NCBI GenBank assembly: GCA_023374045.1
Contig: CM041778.1
Coordinates: 365,712,831-365,776,830 of the forward strand
Length of the DNA stretch: 64,000 nucleotides
Source of the DNA: Limonium bicolor
Taxonomy: Eukaryota; Streptophyta; Magnoliopsida; Caryophyllales; Plumbaginaceae
Direction: 5' to 3'
The notes under the pieces were generated by a model. That model ran no database searches and had not been told where the DNA came from. It worked only from the letters and a program-made list of their open reading frames with translations. This document shows, piece by piece, positions 10,396 through 22,847 of this stretch. The position numbers were made by a program, and so were the translations under genes. Each line of letters begins with the position of its first letter. Position 1 is the first letter of the stretch.

Positions 10396-10637
10396 CTAGA
10401 AGCTTAAATTCTAGCATGTTTGGAGCTACAGTTCATGCATTATAACTGTGGAATCCCCATTCTTGTGCGGGTTTACAAAAATGAGTTTATCTGATCAACT
10501 CACATTTTCTCTCTATATGTTACATAAATCAACTGTCATATTAATTTTTTACTTTTTTCTCTTACCTACTTTTTCTAACTTCAACTGACAACTGACATCA
10601 GCTAACAGTTTCAACTATACAAAAGAATGAGACCAAA
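10396..10637. other. Unassigned AT-rich stretch
   Basis: No coding or element signal recognised between the MITE and the LTR remnant. Confidence 0.4.
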
Positions 10638-10696
10638 TGTAACACCCCTATTAAAACAACTTAAATACAATGGTGTTACCACAATTACTCACCCAT
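10638..10696 (-). repeat. Terminal piece of a chromovirus-type LTR, split by the CACTA element
   Basis: TGTAACACCCCT at 10638 is the end signature of the long LTRs in this window, here without a primer-binding site next to it. The sequence resumes after the CACTA insertion at 20192. The copy is therefore a solo or truncated LTR. Confidence 0.6.
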
Positions 10697-11165
10697 CACT
10701 AGTAGAAAAATGACCTATTTCGGCGGTTCTAAGGGGCCTATTTTGGCGGTTTACAACCGCCGAAATGAGCACCGCCAAAATAGGTCTGAGCACCTATTCT
10801 GGCGGTTGTACAATCGCCAAAATAGGTGCACCTATCTCGGTGATTGTAACACCAAACCGCCAAAATAGGTGGTTACCGAAATCAACATCTAACCACATCT
10901 ATCTCGGCGGTTCTTAGCTTACAACCGCTGAGATAGACACAGGGTCGGTCCCTAGGGCGGTCAATACCAGAAGGCTTTCTTTGACAGACCGACCTTAAAC
11001 TAGGGTCGATCCGTTCCAAAATACATTCTGGTATTGACCGCCTAGGGACCGACCCTGGGACCGACCCTGTGTCTATCTCGGAGGTTGTAAGCTAAGAACC
11101 GCAGAGATAGGCCCTATTTTTGTATCTATTTCAGCGGTTCTTAGCTTAGAACCACCGAAATAGCC
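10697..11165. repeat. Left subterminal region of the CACTA element, with a ~210 bp inverted repeat
   Basis: CTATTTCGGCGGTT-like boxes alternate with their complement. Between about 10897 and 11105 a long imperfect palindrome is nested: ATCTCGGCGGTTCTTAGCTT pairs with AAGCTAAGAACCGCAGAGAT, and inside it GGGTCGGTCCCTAGGGCGG pairs with CCGCCTAGGGACCGACCC. Subterminal arrays are where the TNPA-type protein binds in En/Spm. Confidence 0.85.
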
Positions 11166-11468
11166 CCCCTTTTTTCCATCCCAGCATATAGATTCACCAC
11201 AACACACTAAATGATTCAATGAGACCTGTAATATAGCTGCATCCACACAGGGAGCTCCAGCACACATTCATAAAGTTCTAAAAGCGCCCAATTAATATCA
11301 ACGACTCGCCACAATTTGAGAGTAAACAAACCAATGCAATTACACTTAATTACACACTTTCATTACAAAGAAAAAACCACATCAAAATGCAAATCTACCA
11401 TTACACCATCCACAAGTGTACAGAATTACAATTGCATACTCGAAAAAGTTCACAAATCATCCTCATCA

Positions 11469-12806
11469 TCAACAATTCATTAAACTTGTGCAGATGAACT
11501 CCAACCATTCCTCAAGAATCTCAACAATTTGAGTATCTTCATATTGACCACCTTGGACCAATTTTTTGTAAGCCTTGAAAAAAATTGAACATTAATCTAA
11601 AACCTACAAGTCTAACAACATGTAAAGAGCATAACTGAAACTTTCAAAAATGTTACCTTGTCTAACGAGTGATCTGGTAAAAGGGACGACACTCCTACTA
11701 TGTCATTCATAAATCTCATGACATAGTATCCACATTCCGAACCCCTAGGCTGCACCGGACACTATACATACACACATATTGACAATTATAAACTAGTATT
11801 GACATTATCACACAAATTTAGCAAAAAAGAGTACCTTCATTAGGTTCCAAGGGATGTTATTCTTCAATGGTTTTTCCATTGTCATGAATGCAGCTCTCAT
11901 GGAACTATATACGTCAGCAATATAGTCTTAGGTATCAATAGGAAGTTTTGAAACAATTAATGTTAAGTAATAACAATTGTTGTTTAAGATAACAAACTTA
12001 CCTTAATATTGCGTTGGCGATCTTCAGTCTCTTGACACCCCTACCAAGTGAGTCAAATTGCAAGACTCGTGGGTGCTGCATCACCAGCACAAGCAATGAC
12101 CAATGTCGACTATTCACAAATTACACAATGTGTTGAAATCATTAAACAACTAATACAAACTATAAATAGATTATACTAAGAGAAATAGTCAAATATCATA
12201 CCCTTGATGATATGGCAGCATAATAAATGACTTGTCTGCACATTCAAATATGGCATTCGTCAGATATTGCATAAGGCCTTGCATGTCACTTGTCATCTGG
12301 GTTTCACAGCACATAGGAGGACACAAGAATCTGAATCTGTGATCTTGGTAGACATCGATCGCCTTATTATGCACATGCCTACACCATGAAGACAATATCA
12401 TTAGTTATTTACTTTTTATTCAAACATCTAATTCATCACCAATCAATGCATTCAAAATATAAAAGGTAGAAGTCACTCACATGACGGCTGACTTGATAAT
12501 CGACACATTCAACCAATCCCTCGTGAAACATTCCTTGAAGTCGGACATATATATCTCAAACCGATGTGTATATCCTGCTTCAACTTCATGGTGAAATATC
12601 CTCTCGTGATCTTCCACAGTGATGGAATCACAGTGAGGTGGTAGCAGCAACAACAATGAGTGTAGAATCTTCATATTAGTCGACAAGCCAGCCAATATTC
12701 TTTGCTCAACCAAATCAGCACTAATCATGTAATTGGTGGATGCCTTTGATTGAATAGGTGCAGAAATTCTTTTTCCTTTTTCCTTATCAGTCTTTGGTCG
12801 ACTCAT
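11469..12806 (-). CDS. Ulp1-like C48 cysteine protease of the CACTA element
   Basis: Several exons on the minus strand read as a Ulp1/C48 peptidase, the family that cleaves SUMO-like proteins and is often carried by plant CACTA and MULE elements. Seen in order: FEIYMSDFKECFTRDWLN (12550-12500), RFRFLCPPM and KSFIMLPYHQG (12340-12200), then after an intron HWSLLVLVMQHPRVLQFDSL (about 12110-12050) with catalytic His and Asp. RGSECGYYVMRFMNDIVG (about 11735-11680) has the catalytic Cys, and a last exon IVEILEEWLEFICTSL ends at a stop at 11469. All triad residues are present. Exon edges are approximate. It may be a separate gene or the 3' half of the TNPA gene, since a donor-like GTAACT ends the preceding frame at about 12889. 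Confidence 0.8.
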
Positions 12807-12892
12807 TTCCTATGATATTAACTAATTAAGTATATGGATGCAAGGTGGTATATCAATAGTTTTAGAGCAATGATTAAGAGTAGTTACCTGTC

Positions 12893-14773
12893 CAGAGAGT
12901 TTGACCAATTGTATTGGCCTCTGCACTGTCGCAGTTTGTGCAGCACGCAGTGTAGGTCTTTGTGGGATCGACACCGGTAAACAGACTTCACCATGTTCTG
13001 CAACAAAGTCCTCCAGCATGGTACGGTCGTAGTGGTTCACCATGCACAACATCACTTGCATTTGAAGGGAAAAGTTTACCCCATGCCACCATGACCTCTT
13101 CTTCTCCAGTTTGTAAAAACAACGTGCAGTCAGTGGGTGCCTGAATGTTATGTGGAACTTGTTTAGATGAAAATTATGAAATCCTAGTTCTATGATGATA
13201 TTAGTGATCAAGTGAAAAATCTTAATCGTCATGTACTCAATTTAAATGTTGGTCTAACCTTTAGAGATGCATGGGGAAACGGCTCAGCCGAGTGGACACT
13301 ACTTCCCAATACTGGTGCACTCTGCTGCTGAATGGGTAACTCAGCTTGTGGTCGAGAAACCTCTTGGCTGCTATGCATCTGTGATTGAAACCTTGACAGA
13401 GCCGAGCGATCCTCTCGTCGACGCTCTGATGAATCCTCTGCTCCAGCTCAGCGATCACTCTCAGGTGCTCCTCGTAGCTAATCGTCCTCCCCTGTGCACT
13501 TCTGGACCCGGGTACGCCAAATGTCTGGCGGATACCAACGTGCCCACCAAACCCAATAGCACGACCTGGATGATCCTTCTTACCAAGAGCGCGTGTAAGA
13601 GGATCATCATGTCTCTCTGTGGTCCAAGTGCCCTGGGTGAGCTGAGAGCTTAAGTCACCCTAATACAACACACAAATACAATTATTAGTTTAACATAAGT
13701 TCATATACAAATGAAATGAACACTTCGACTAAAAATGAAATGATATCACTTACCATTTGAGCAATAACTGCTCTCGTGGCTTCATGTATTGAGGATTTTC
13801 GGGAGTAGAGTTCCCGTGGCTTAACTCCCAGGCTTTCATTCTTCTGCCACTGATATCTAATGAGCCATCCGTGGGCAGATATCCCTTTTACTCCCATTCT
13901 GGTACCCTTTGAGCAATACTTTTTCCACCTAAGTGGCGAGGGTACAGATTCTTCTTAGCATTTCCTTGTTGTTTCTCACGGAGAGCCTGCATAAATTAAT
14001 ATGATCATGTTTAGTGAAATTAAACATAAAAAAGACATAAGAAAGTGTAACATGTGTATGTATGACAATAAAATGCACCTGGAACTCCGGTGTGTAACGT
14101 GACTCAACAAATTGTACCCATTGCTCTTCAGTGATGCCTTCGTAAATCTCCCATGGTGGCCTCTCACCGTCGAGATCATGATCTGAAGCATCTGAATCTT
14201 CTGAAGCAGGAATCTTGTAAATGAACTTGTCAGCTAACTTATTTCTGTGGTCCTGGAACTGTTTCGACATTGATGATAGCACATCCTTTTTAAGTGCGGG
14301 ATCCAAGGAGAAACGAGCCTACACGCATGATTAGTCAGTTAGTAGAATGAACATAAATATTCTATTATTTTACAACATCATACTAATAATGTAGAGATTT
14401 ACCTGAAGACGCTCAAACATGGTATCCTTCAACGCTTGAGGCACTTGCTTCCAGTTGTGGTTTATGTTACAATATGACTTCACCAAATGGCTACCGTAAG
14501 CGGTGAAGTCATTCTTCCAATTTCCATGAGGTTGGTTGTACTCATTGAACTGCACCGGTTTTGTAGGAGGACCCTTGTTAGCCTTCAGCCCACGCATGGG
14601 ACCTCTCTTCTTTTGCTTCTTGGCCTCTAGTGGGACACTGGTGGCTCTTCAGTTTGCTGTGAAGGGCCAGCCTCAGTCTCACGTGCAGCTAACTGGTCGC
14701 TCTTCTTTTTCTTTCCGCCTCTTGTGACCCGCTTACTTGGTCTATTCTGATGTGGCTCAACTTCTCCAGTCAT
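12893..14773 (-). CDS. TNPA-like protein (Transposase_24) of the CACTA element
   Basis: A start at 14773 opens a basic N-terminal segment (RPSKRVTRGGKKKK). After a frame change, HGNWKNDFTAYGSHLVKSY and WKQVPQALKDTMFERLQ follow, then an exon with FQDHRNKLADKFIYKIP, PPWEIYEGITEEQWVQFV (14160-14090), one with KPRELYSRKSSIHEATRAV, and one with DDPLTRALGKKDHPGRAIGF (13610-13550) and LRVIAELEQRIHQSVDERI. This series is characteristic of the plant En/Spm Transposase_24 family, the DNA-binding partner protein. At least one stop (in the second frame near 14640) implies decay or a missed splice. Exon borders are estimates. Confidence 0.75.
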
Positions 14774-14885
14774 GAGAAACTGTCCATAAATACTATGAAG
14801 CATAACAATAACAACAATAACAGTTAATAAACATTACAGTCTACATTGTACTAACAACATTGCCTGACAGGAAAACATAAATTAA

Positions 14886-17800
14886 TCATTTCATATTTTC
14901 AACCCAAACACCCTCATCGTGGTCTGATCGTGCGTAAAACAAATCATTTTCGGTAACATCAATCAAATCCGGTAATCCAGTAGGAAACAAGGGTGTTTCC
15001 TCAACCGTTTCATTGTCATTGTTATCCTCATTTTCATTTTCGATTACAACCAGCCTTCTTTCTGGAAGAATAACAGACCATCTGTAGTCTTTCGGATCCT
15101 CAACGTACCACACTTGTTCTCAATCTTGTCCCAGAACAAATTGATCATCCTTATAACCGACACGTAAAAGATCAACCAAGGTAAGCCCTCCATCATTTTG
15201 GTATCCACGTCGGTTGTCCACCCACTTGCATCGGAACAACGAAAGGAATCAATGTGTAGTCTAGTTCCCAAATGTCCTCAATGACACCATAATACCAACT
15301 AGAGTTCCTAACTGGTTGAGATCGGTTACTGCTGTGGTACTCAGTGGCTGCAGCTTAAATTTTTACTCCACTATTCTGGTTTATCGATTTGGCATGTTGG
15401 CGTGCAGTGTAGTATGTATACCCACTAATATCATACCCCTCAAATGATGTAATATTAGTTTCAGGTCCGGCTGCCAAAGGTCTCTTCACTTACAGCTTCA
15501 GGATCTGATGATGATAATGTCAACACATGATCTTTGACATTGGATAAAAACTCGGTTTTGTTCCTTTGTCTGCCAAATGCGGTCTTTCATAGGACTTTGA
15601 TGCCTTAACTCAACCATATGGGTTTCAAAATAAGGTTCAACAACCTCAAGGTGTTATAAGACAAACAATGTGCTTGATGAATAAGATGACGCAGAACTTG
15701 CACAATCATTCTGCCAATGACACCTTTACCCTTAAACCTACCGTAGTGTCATGGTTTTGTGATACCAATTGACTCTGCCTCACTCAAATAATCGGTCACA
15801 AATTCTGTGACTTCCTCAGTCACTGTTGCTTCAACAATACTCCCCTCTGGTCGATACCTATTCTTCATTCTACTTTTCAGAATACCCATGTACCGTTCAA
15901 AATGGTACACGTACCATAAGTATAACCGGACCACAGAATTGTATCTCTCGAACGATGTGCACAATTAGATGCACCATTATGTCAATGAAAGATGGTGGAA
16001 AATACATCTCAAGTTGACATAATGTGACAACAATTTCACGTTGTAGATCATCTAGAGAGGTTACGTCAATTGCCTTGGAGCAATCAACGTTGAAAAAGAA
16101 ACATAACCAAGTTAAAGCATTTCTGACATCATATGGCAGTATTCCTCGGATTGCAACTGGAAGAAATGTAACATTAGTATATGATAATCGTGAGATTTCA
16201 TGCCTAAAAGTTTCAAATCCTTCATCGATACAATGTTCTTCCAGTTTGAAGAGTACCCAGACGGTACTTTTACCGAGTGCAGACATTTGCAGAAACTAAT
16301 CTTTTCAGCCTTTGAGAGCGTGTAGCATGCAGGAGGTAGGTATATTCGTTTCCCATTCTCTTGTGGGTGTAACTCCTTTCGTATACCCATGGTTTGCATG
16401 TCCTTTCTAACTTTCAATTCGTCGTCTTTTGTTTTACCGGGTATATTGAGTAAAGTCCCACTCACTGCCTCACCAACGTTCTTCACAATGTGCATGATGT
16501 CTAAGCAGTGTCTCATAGGAAGATGACGCCAATAAGGTAGATCCCAAAAGATATAACACTTTTTTCAAATGTTCTTTGCCGGTTTGATGTGTTTCCAAAT
16601 ACATTTTCAATGTCCTTATCCTTTTCGTACACTTCCTTAGAGCTCAAAGGTAGACGGGCCACACGAGTTTCGGCCTGACCATTGAACAACTTTCTCTTTG
16701 TTACTCAATAAGGGTGATCTTTGGGCAGAAGACGTTGATGACACATATAAACATTCTTTCCACAATGTTTTGAACAGTTTGAACAAGTGTCTTCCTCGCA
16801 TATGGGACATGCAAATGTTCCTTTCACCGTGTAACCGAACAAGTTCCCATATGCAGGGAATTCAGTGACAGTACATAACAACAAAGCCTTGAGCGAAAAT
16901 TTTCTCTTGCATAAGCATCATATACCACGGTCCTCTCATTCCACAATAGCTTCAGATCATCAATCAAAGGGAAAGATACACATCAATGTTATTACCTGGC
17001 TGCTTGGGACCAGATATCAGGAGCGATAACATGATGTACTTTCGTTTCATACACAACCACGAGGGCAAATTGTAGATCACTAGCAGAACAGGCCATGTAC
17101 TGTGTTGACTACTAAACGTGCTGTATGGGTTCATTCCATCAGTACATAACCCTAAGCCTCATATTCCTATCTTCATGTCCGGAATGTTCTTTGTACCGTC
17201 TCTTGATGTTTCTCCACTAAGGCCCATCTGCTGGATGTCTTAGTTTCTCATCACTTTTTCTGCCCCTCTATGTGCCACTGTAAGTTCTTTGCATCTTTCG
17301 GATTGGCAAACAACCTTTTGAACCTAGGTATGATCGGTAAATACCACAAAAGTTTAGCCGGGGACTTTTTTTTAGGGGATGAGGAGTCACCATCCTTGAG
17401 CTTGTATTGAGACAATGAGCATTTCGGACCGTTGTCTAGGTGTTCGTAATCACCCCTACACAACACACAATTGTTGGGACATGCATGTATCTTCTTATAC
17501 TCAATCCCCATTGGACACATCCATTTCTTCGCCTCATAAGTGGTGGTAGGGAGACCGTTCCCATCTGGAAGCATATCATGAACCAACTCGAGAAATGCCG
17601 TGAAACTCTTGTCACTCCATCCATATCTCCCCTTCAAGTTGAACAAATTTAGAACAACCGTCAATTTTGTGTACTTAATGCACGTAGGGTATAAGGCTGT
17701 CTTGGACGCATCCAACAACCTTTGATACTCCTCTGGTCTATCGATGAAATTGTCCTCGACATTATCAAGCATATCATCCATTTGATCATCGTGGTAAGTC

Positions 17801-18177
17801 GTCTAACTGTCAACATTGACTCCTGAATTAGTCAGGAATTGATCCGACTCGTTGGTAGTATCGAATGTCTACTCGGTTCTTAAGTGACACCGATCATGAC
17901 TGTAGGATGTTAAAGCATTATCTTCAACAGATTCTCCATGGAAAGTCCATCTTCTGTAATGTGGCATGAAACCGCGGGTCTTCAGATGGAATTGTATGAC
18001 GTCGATGCTTGAATATTTTCTGACCACACCACAATCAACAAAGACATGGAATTCATGGAATTTTCACCGCCTTTGTCCTGTCCTTGTGTTTCACTGCAGC
18101 TTTGCAAAAGTGCAAAGCTCTTTCAGCATCTTGTCAAAGTGTTCCCCTCGATCACCATACATCCAGTCACGCTCCAT
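14886..18177 (-). pseudogene. TNPD/TNP2 transposase of the CACTA element
   Basis: The start at 18177 opens the Transpos_assoc domain (ERDWMYGDRGEHFDK, then RKYSSIDVIQFHLKTRGFMP near 18010-17960). TNP2 follows with RYGWSDKSFTAFLELVHDML and CPMGIEYKKIHACPNNCVLC (17640-17450) and LLWYLPIIPRFKRLFA (17355-17310). The middle (17250-16520) is broken by stops. RHCLDIMHIVKNVGEAVSGT, YLPPACYTLSKAEKISFC and MKDLKLLGMKSHDYHILM continue TNP2 (16516-16200). The DUF4218-type part has LPVAIRGILPYDVR, FHFER-like and ILKSRMKNRYRPEGSI (about 16160-15840). The C-terminus is DUF4216-like (YVEDPKDYRWSVILPE) and ends SDHDEGVWVENMK at 14886. The domain order is the usual one; multiple frame changes make it a pseudogene. 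Confidence 0.88.
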
Positions 18178-18199
18178 ACTATATGTGCAACAGATCACA

Positions 18200-20191
18200 G
18201 GTGTGAGTTATCCTACGTAAAACTAAAATGTTTATGTAATATGGTTTTGTATTTAGTTACACATGTTTATTTCCTAATGGAGCATGACTGGGATGATTAT
18301 CAGTAGTCTAGCCTAACTCTAAGGTTCTAAACACAAAATAAGCTAGCATTTTAATTTTTAAATCGTATCACTTTTAAAACACAACCGGTGTTAATGTTAA
18401 CACAAAATACAATATTACAAACACATTTCTAGAAAAAATTTGGCATAACCTTTTCATAATTATACACATCCCGTGCTTATTATTAAGCACTCACCAAAGT
18501 CATTGCAACCACAAACATTCCAACAATAGTAAAAATCAAACTAAATACAAATTGAATGATCAAACCACCATTTCAAAAAAATTTAATTCAATTTAGTGTA
18601 ACCGGCAAACACAAATCAGACCAACATTTTCAACCCACATTCTCACTACCTAATTGTCAACAATAATCAAACTATATTATCAGTTCTTCCCAAACCAGTT
18701 CATATATATAAACAAATCTAAAGTAAAAATACTTACTTGTTTTTTGGGGATTTATAGAGAGAGGGGAATATGTGTCCGAGAGGTAGGCTGGTGTGCAAGA
18801 GATGCAGCAGTACTACTTCTAATATATCTATACAAATGCGCAAAAAACAAAAAATTAGAAAGAAAACACAACAACATGTATGTTATTGTTCATAAATAGG
18901 CTTGCAAAATTATAGTGAATGAAGAGAATGAATATATAAGTTAAAGTATATTACCGGACAGAAAATGAATAGCTTTCACCCACCCCCGTTTGCAATCTAG
19001 ATAATAAGAGAGACGCTAATGCTCCTAAATTATCGCTGTAGAGAACACAAAAAATACATTCAACCCTAAATCAGAGCATTATAACAACAAATTAACAATT
19101 TGTATACTGAAATTCGAACTTACAAATATAGGGCGTTTTGTAAGTTTCAGCGGGTCACGTCTGGTGACGGCGGGTGACGGCCGGCGACGACAGGGCCGTG
19201 ACGACGGGCAGTGGCAGGCGAGGCGACGGCACAAACACAAGTAGAGAATGAAGAGAACTAACGTCGTTAGGAATACAATATAATAGTGAGCAACAATAAT
19301 GAAGAAATAATTAAGTTTAAAGTATATTACAGGTTCTCGAATGAACTATTTTCAGCCCGTACGTCTTCAATGTGGTGCAGTAGTTTGCTTGTTCTTTTGT
19401 CTATAGTGGCACAAACACACAAAATCAGCAAAAAACATTATATTACACACAAACATTTTATCGAGCATGTTGTGTGCACTAGTAAAAATAGTTTATCAAT
19501 ACACATTTTATATACACATTTTGCACACACATATAAGTTCAAATATCCACAACACATTAAACCCTAAATATATCATTATTACAAAAGAATGACAAAATTT
19601 GAATGGAAAAACGAAATTACCATTACAAAAAACTGAAACGGTGGGCTGGTGGTGGTGGTCGAAGTCACTGTTGAAGCGTCGTGTACGGAGGGCGGTGGTC
19701 GACGGCGACAGTAGGGAGGCGGGCGACGTCGGCGGCGACAGTGGAGAGCGGTGGTCAGAGGTCGAGCGATGGCTGGAGGTGCTGTCGATCGCCTGGTTTT
19801 CGCCGTGTACAGAGAGAAGAGAGGTGAGCCAAGAGCGTGAATTCTGGAAAAAGGAAACGGGGTTGATATTAAGCACTATATTTCGGCGGTTGTTAGTAGA
19901 AACCGCCGAAATAGAGTATTAAATTCACCTATTTCAGCGGTTCCAGTTACAATCGTCTAGATTTTATTTTTTAAAAAAAGAAATTCAACCGAAAAAGCCT
20001 ATTTCACCACGGTTGTAAGGAGGAACCGCCGAAATAGACTATGAAATGTATCTATTTCGGCAGTTTCGCCTTACAACCGCCGAAATAGACCGTTTATTTT
20101 TAAACTGCGGTCACCTCGACACCCTATCTTGGCGGTTTTTCCTCCAACCGCCAAAATAGGGGTGCCGAAATAGCCCTTTCTTATACTAGTG
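18200..20191. other. 5' flank of TNPD and right subterminal region of the CACTA element
   Basis: This holds AT-rich sequence upstream of the TNPD start and two similar GC-rich stretches (about 19145-19230 and 19640-19790) with repeated GGCGACGG-like motifs. The right subterminal array follows (19880-20180), where CTATTTCGGCGGTT and AACCGCCGAAATAG boxes are repeated at least eight times. Frames across the GC-rich parts are low-complexity. Promoter elements are not clear. Confidence 0.6.
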
Positions 20192-21780
20192 CATGTGAGT
20201 AACAAGGCATCCAAATACTTATACAACCAAACAATGTGATGATCGAGAGATAGCATAATCCAAAATATACAACGTTTAATCCAAAAACTCGTGAGCAGTC
20301 TAACTATACCCACATAATATACCAAAGTATAATCCAACATAATCCCAAAAGTATAATCCAACATAATCAAAAGTAGTATACTGCTAAATACCGAAGACCC
20401 GCACCAACGCCGGTCTTCTGCAGCTACGAACCTGTAATGTATTGGTTTATATGGAATCAGCTCTTGCTGAGTATGTTATTATGTAACCCTCATGCACTCT
20501 CAGGCTCCTTAAGTTATTATGCCGAGTTAACACGAGGTTCCATTTCATGCAGTTCTACATATAACAAAACTATAAAGCATAACTAAAACAATTCCAATGT
20601 CTTATCCAATCATACATAAGCACAATTCCACATATAACTCATTCATATAATCATCCAATAAACAAGTTCAGATAATAACGATCGAGGGTTGTTTTCTTTT
20701 GAACTATTCTCGTTGTCTGGCCTTCAAGGCCCTTTGTTCGTTATCTAAACATTACAAAAGTTACTTGAAGTTTCGTATTATTGTTTAGCTGATAGTCAGC
20801 TAATTCATTTATATAACTCTTAATTCTTAACAGTCCCATGTTAGAAGACGACATGTTTTTACTTATTAACTCCCTACCCCTATTAATGGTAGGCCACCAA
20901 CGACAGTAGCCATGCACCAATGGTGGAGCCTCTGATTCCTCCTTATTACCCTTATTAATGACGAGTCACCTACGGCCTAAGCCCTGCACCAACAGCGGTG
21001 CCTCCGACCAACCGATCAATTTGATCTATTGGATTTCCAATATTCGAGCTGACCTGTTTCCAGCCATCATCTCTTTGTGATCACAATGCGCCCAGACAAT
21101 TCTAGATCCTGGGTTTTCCTCCATAATTAATATCTCACCATGTGATTAAGTTTTCTTAATCTCCTTTCCTAATATCTACTCTTAGGTTTCAAAGTGAATA
21201 ATTTCTTAAATGTGTACATGCCTTTTAGGTCTTAGAGTATGCCTAGAATTTATCTAGGGGATTCTCATGTTCGAATATACTTGTACTTGAGAACGGTATT
21301 ACCGTTACTCTACCTAAGGTGTCTCTCAGGTTATCTTGGGATAATATAAATTATATCAGTATCCTACCATAGGTGATAATCTCCTTATCACATCTCATAA
21401 CTTAATTCAAGTTATATTCGGTATTTGCCTCGGTTCGAATAATAATCGTGCACAGTTAATCACGCAAGATATTCGAGCAAATAAATCACACAAGCATAAT
21501 AAACTAACGATCACACATATCATCTTATCAATTAATTCACATATATCCGAACACAAGAAAATCCTCAGGAACAATCAGATCACACAACAACATACCGTTC
21601 ACCGATGAGAGACGCTAGCGTGAGATCCCACGCCCGTCCTCTAATCTCTTAGCTCTGGAATATGACGCTAAGTATTAGTTCTTTATAATCATTAAACCAT
21701 CCCAGTTTCCCTTATAATTACTAATCCCTCGTTAACCCAATTATTAATTATTTGTTATTAATCAGGTTATTACTTAAAGC
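20192..21780 (-). repeat. Remainder of the split chromovirus-type LTR
   Basis: This continues the LTR begun at 10638. It shares short signatures with the other long LTRs, including CATACCGTTCACCG at about 21592 (also near 6549, and as its reverse complement near 54957). A ~75 bp imperfect tandem duplication with TTATTAA, CACCAA and GCCTCYGA occurs at 20870-21010. The right boundary is uncertain; no matching target duplication for CCAAA at 10633-10637 was found. Confidence 0.5.
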
Positions 21781-21994
21781 ATTAAAATACGGGATTAGTT
21801 AGTTAATCCTTTCACGTTGTTAGTAACTAACAATGTTGTATTATTTCTACAACCTTAGGATTAAACACTTATCAATTTGTCTCCTCTAATCATATGTGTA
21901 TATATATACGTACACACACTCATATAGATTTTATTTATTATATGATATTAATTTAGTTGACCTTTAGTATTAATGGTCTTAGGCCTTATATTCC

Positions 21995-22711
21995 CATATA
22001 GTTCAACATAATTTATACCAATTTTTCTATCATATTAAGCACCATAACTAGTACCAATTAATTACCATAATTTGTACCATCGATTTTTTAATTATCTTTT
22101 TTTATCAATGTAAATTATTTATTCAAAATAAATTATATTATGTCATAAAGTCGTCTACAAAATAGAATATAAATTTAAAAAATTCCAAATATTAATTAAA
22201 AAAATTAAAAAACATTATTTTGAATAAATAATTTAAATTGGTAGAAAAATATAATTTAAAATGTATGGTAATTAATTGGTATTAATTATGGTTATTAAAT
22301 GATATAAATTATGGTACTATATTGGTCTAAATTTGTAGAAATATTAGTATAAACTATGTGTTTAAAACTCTATATTCTTTTTTTATGATACTAACTAATT
22401 TTGAAAAAATCTAAAATATTTACTTTTTTCAATATTTTATGATATTTGAATATATGTTTTTGTTTTTTTATAATATTTTTATAGTATTTTGATTTTTTTG
22501 TGAATTTTAGTGAATTTTTTAACACTTAAGGGCATATTGTGAACTTTAAAAGTATTTTGGTAACTAGTAGGGGTATTTTTATCTTTTTTTCTTCTGGTCA
22601 ATGACATAGTGCATATTTCATGGACTTTTACAAAAATATAGTGGCATTTCGTAACATTTTTTTAGTGGTATTTCATGAATTAGCCTAAAATATAGTGGCA
22701 TTTCAAGCAAA
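21995..22711. mobile_element. Truncated copy of the AT-rich MULE-like element
   Basis: From about 21995 the sequence follows the right half of the element at 27641-29090. It includes ACATAATTTATACCAATTTT, TAACACTTA, AATGACATA and the terminal ATGAATTAGCC-AAATATAG box near 22675-22695. The left terminal half is missing. No coding potential is seen. Confidence 0.65.
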
Positions 22712-22847
22712 TGCACGCTGAAGATATGAGGTAACTAATAATCAACATCGGTTTATATAAATTTTTAGTCTCATGAAAGAATTTTTATTTCTTATGCTAC
22801 TTTTCAGTAGTTATTCTAAGAAACATAGTATAAGCAAAATTTTAGTT
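22712..22847. other. Short unassigned AT-rich gap
   Basis: Nothing recognised. Confidence 0.3.

Larger units (their letters stand above)
10697..20191 (-). mobile_element. Full-length CACTA (En/Spm) DNA transposon, 9.5 kb
   Basis: The left end is CACTAGTAGAAAAATG and the right end, read inward, is CACTAGTATAAG. Both are flanked by the 3-bp target duplication CAT (10694-10696, 20192-20194). Subterminal CTATTTCGGCGGTT boxes occur in both orientations at both ends. On the minus strand lie a TNPD/TNP2 transposase (14886-18177), a TNPA/Transposase_24 gene and a Ulp1-type C48 protease (together 11469-14773). Frameshifts and stops in TNPD suggest that this copy is no longer autonomous. It is inserted in a chromovirus LTR. 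Confidence 0.95.

Noticed and set aside
13267..13653. 128-codon plus-strand frame
   Set aside because: It is antisense to the TNPA exon with the LTRALGKKDHPGR block.
19508..19922. Overlapping frames on both strands over a GC-rich block
   Set aside because: They lie in the flank and subterminal region of the CACTA element; low complexity and no conserved motif.
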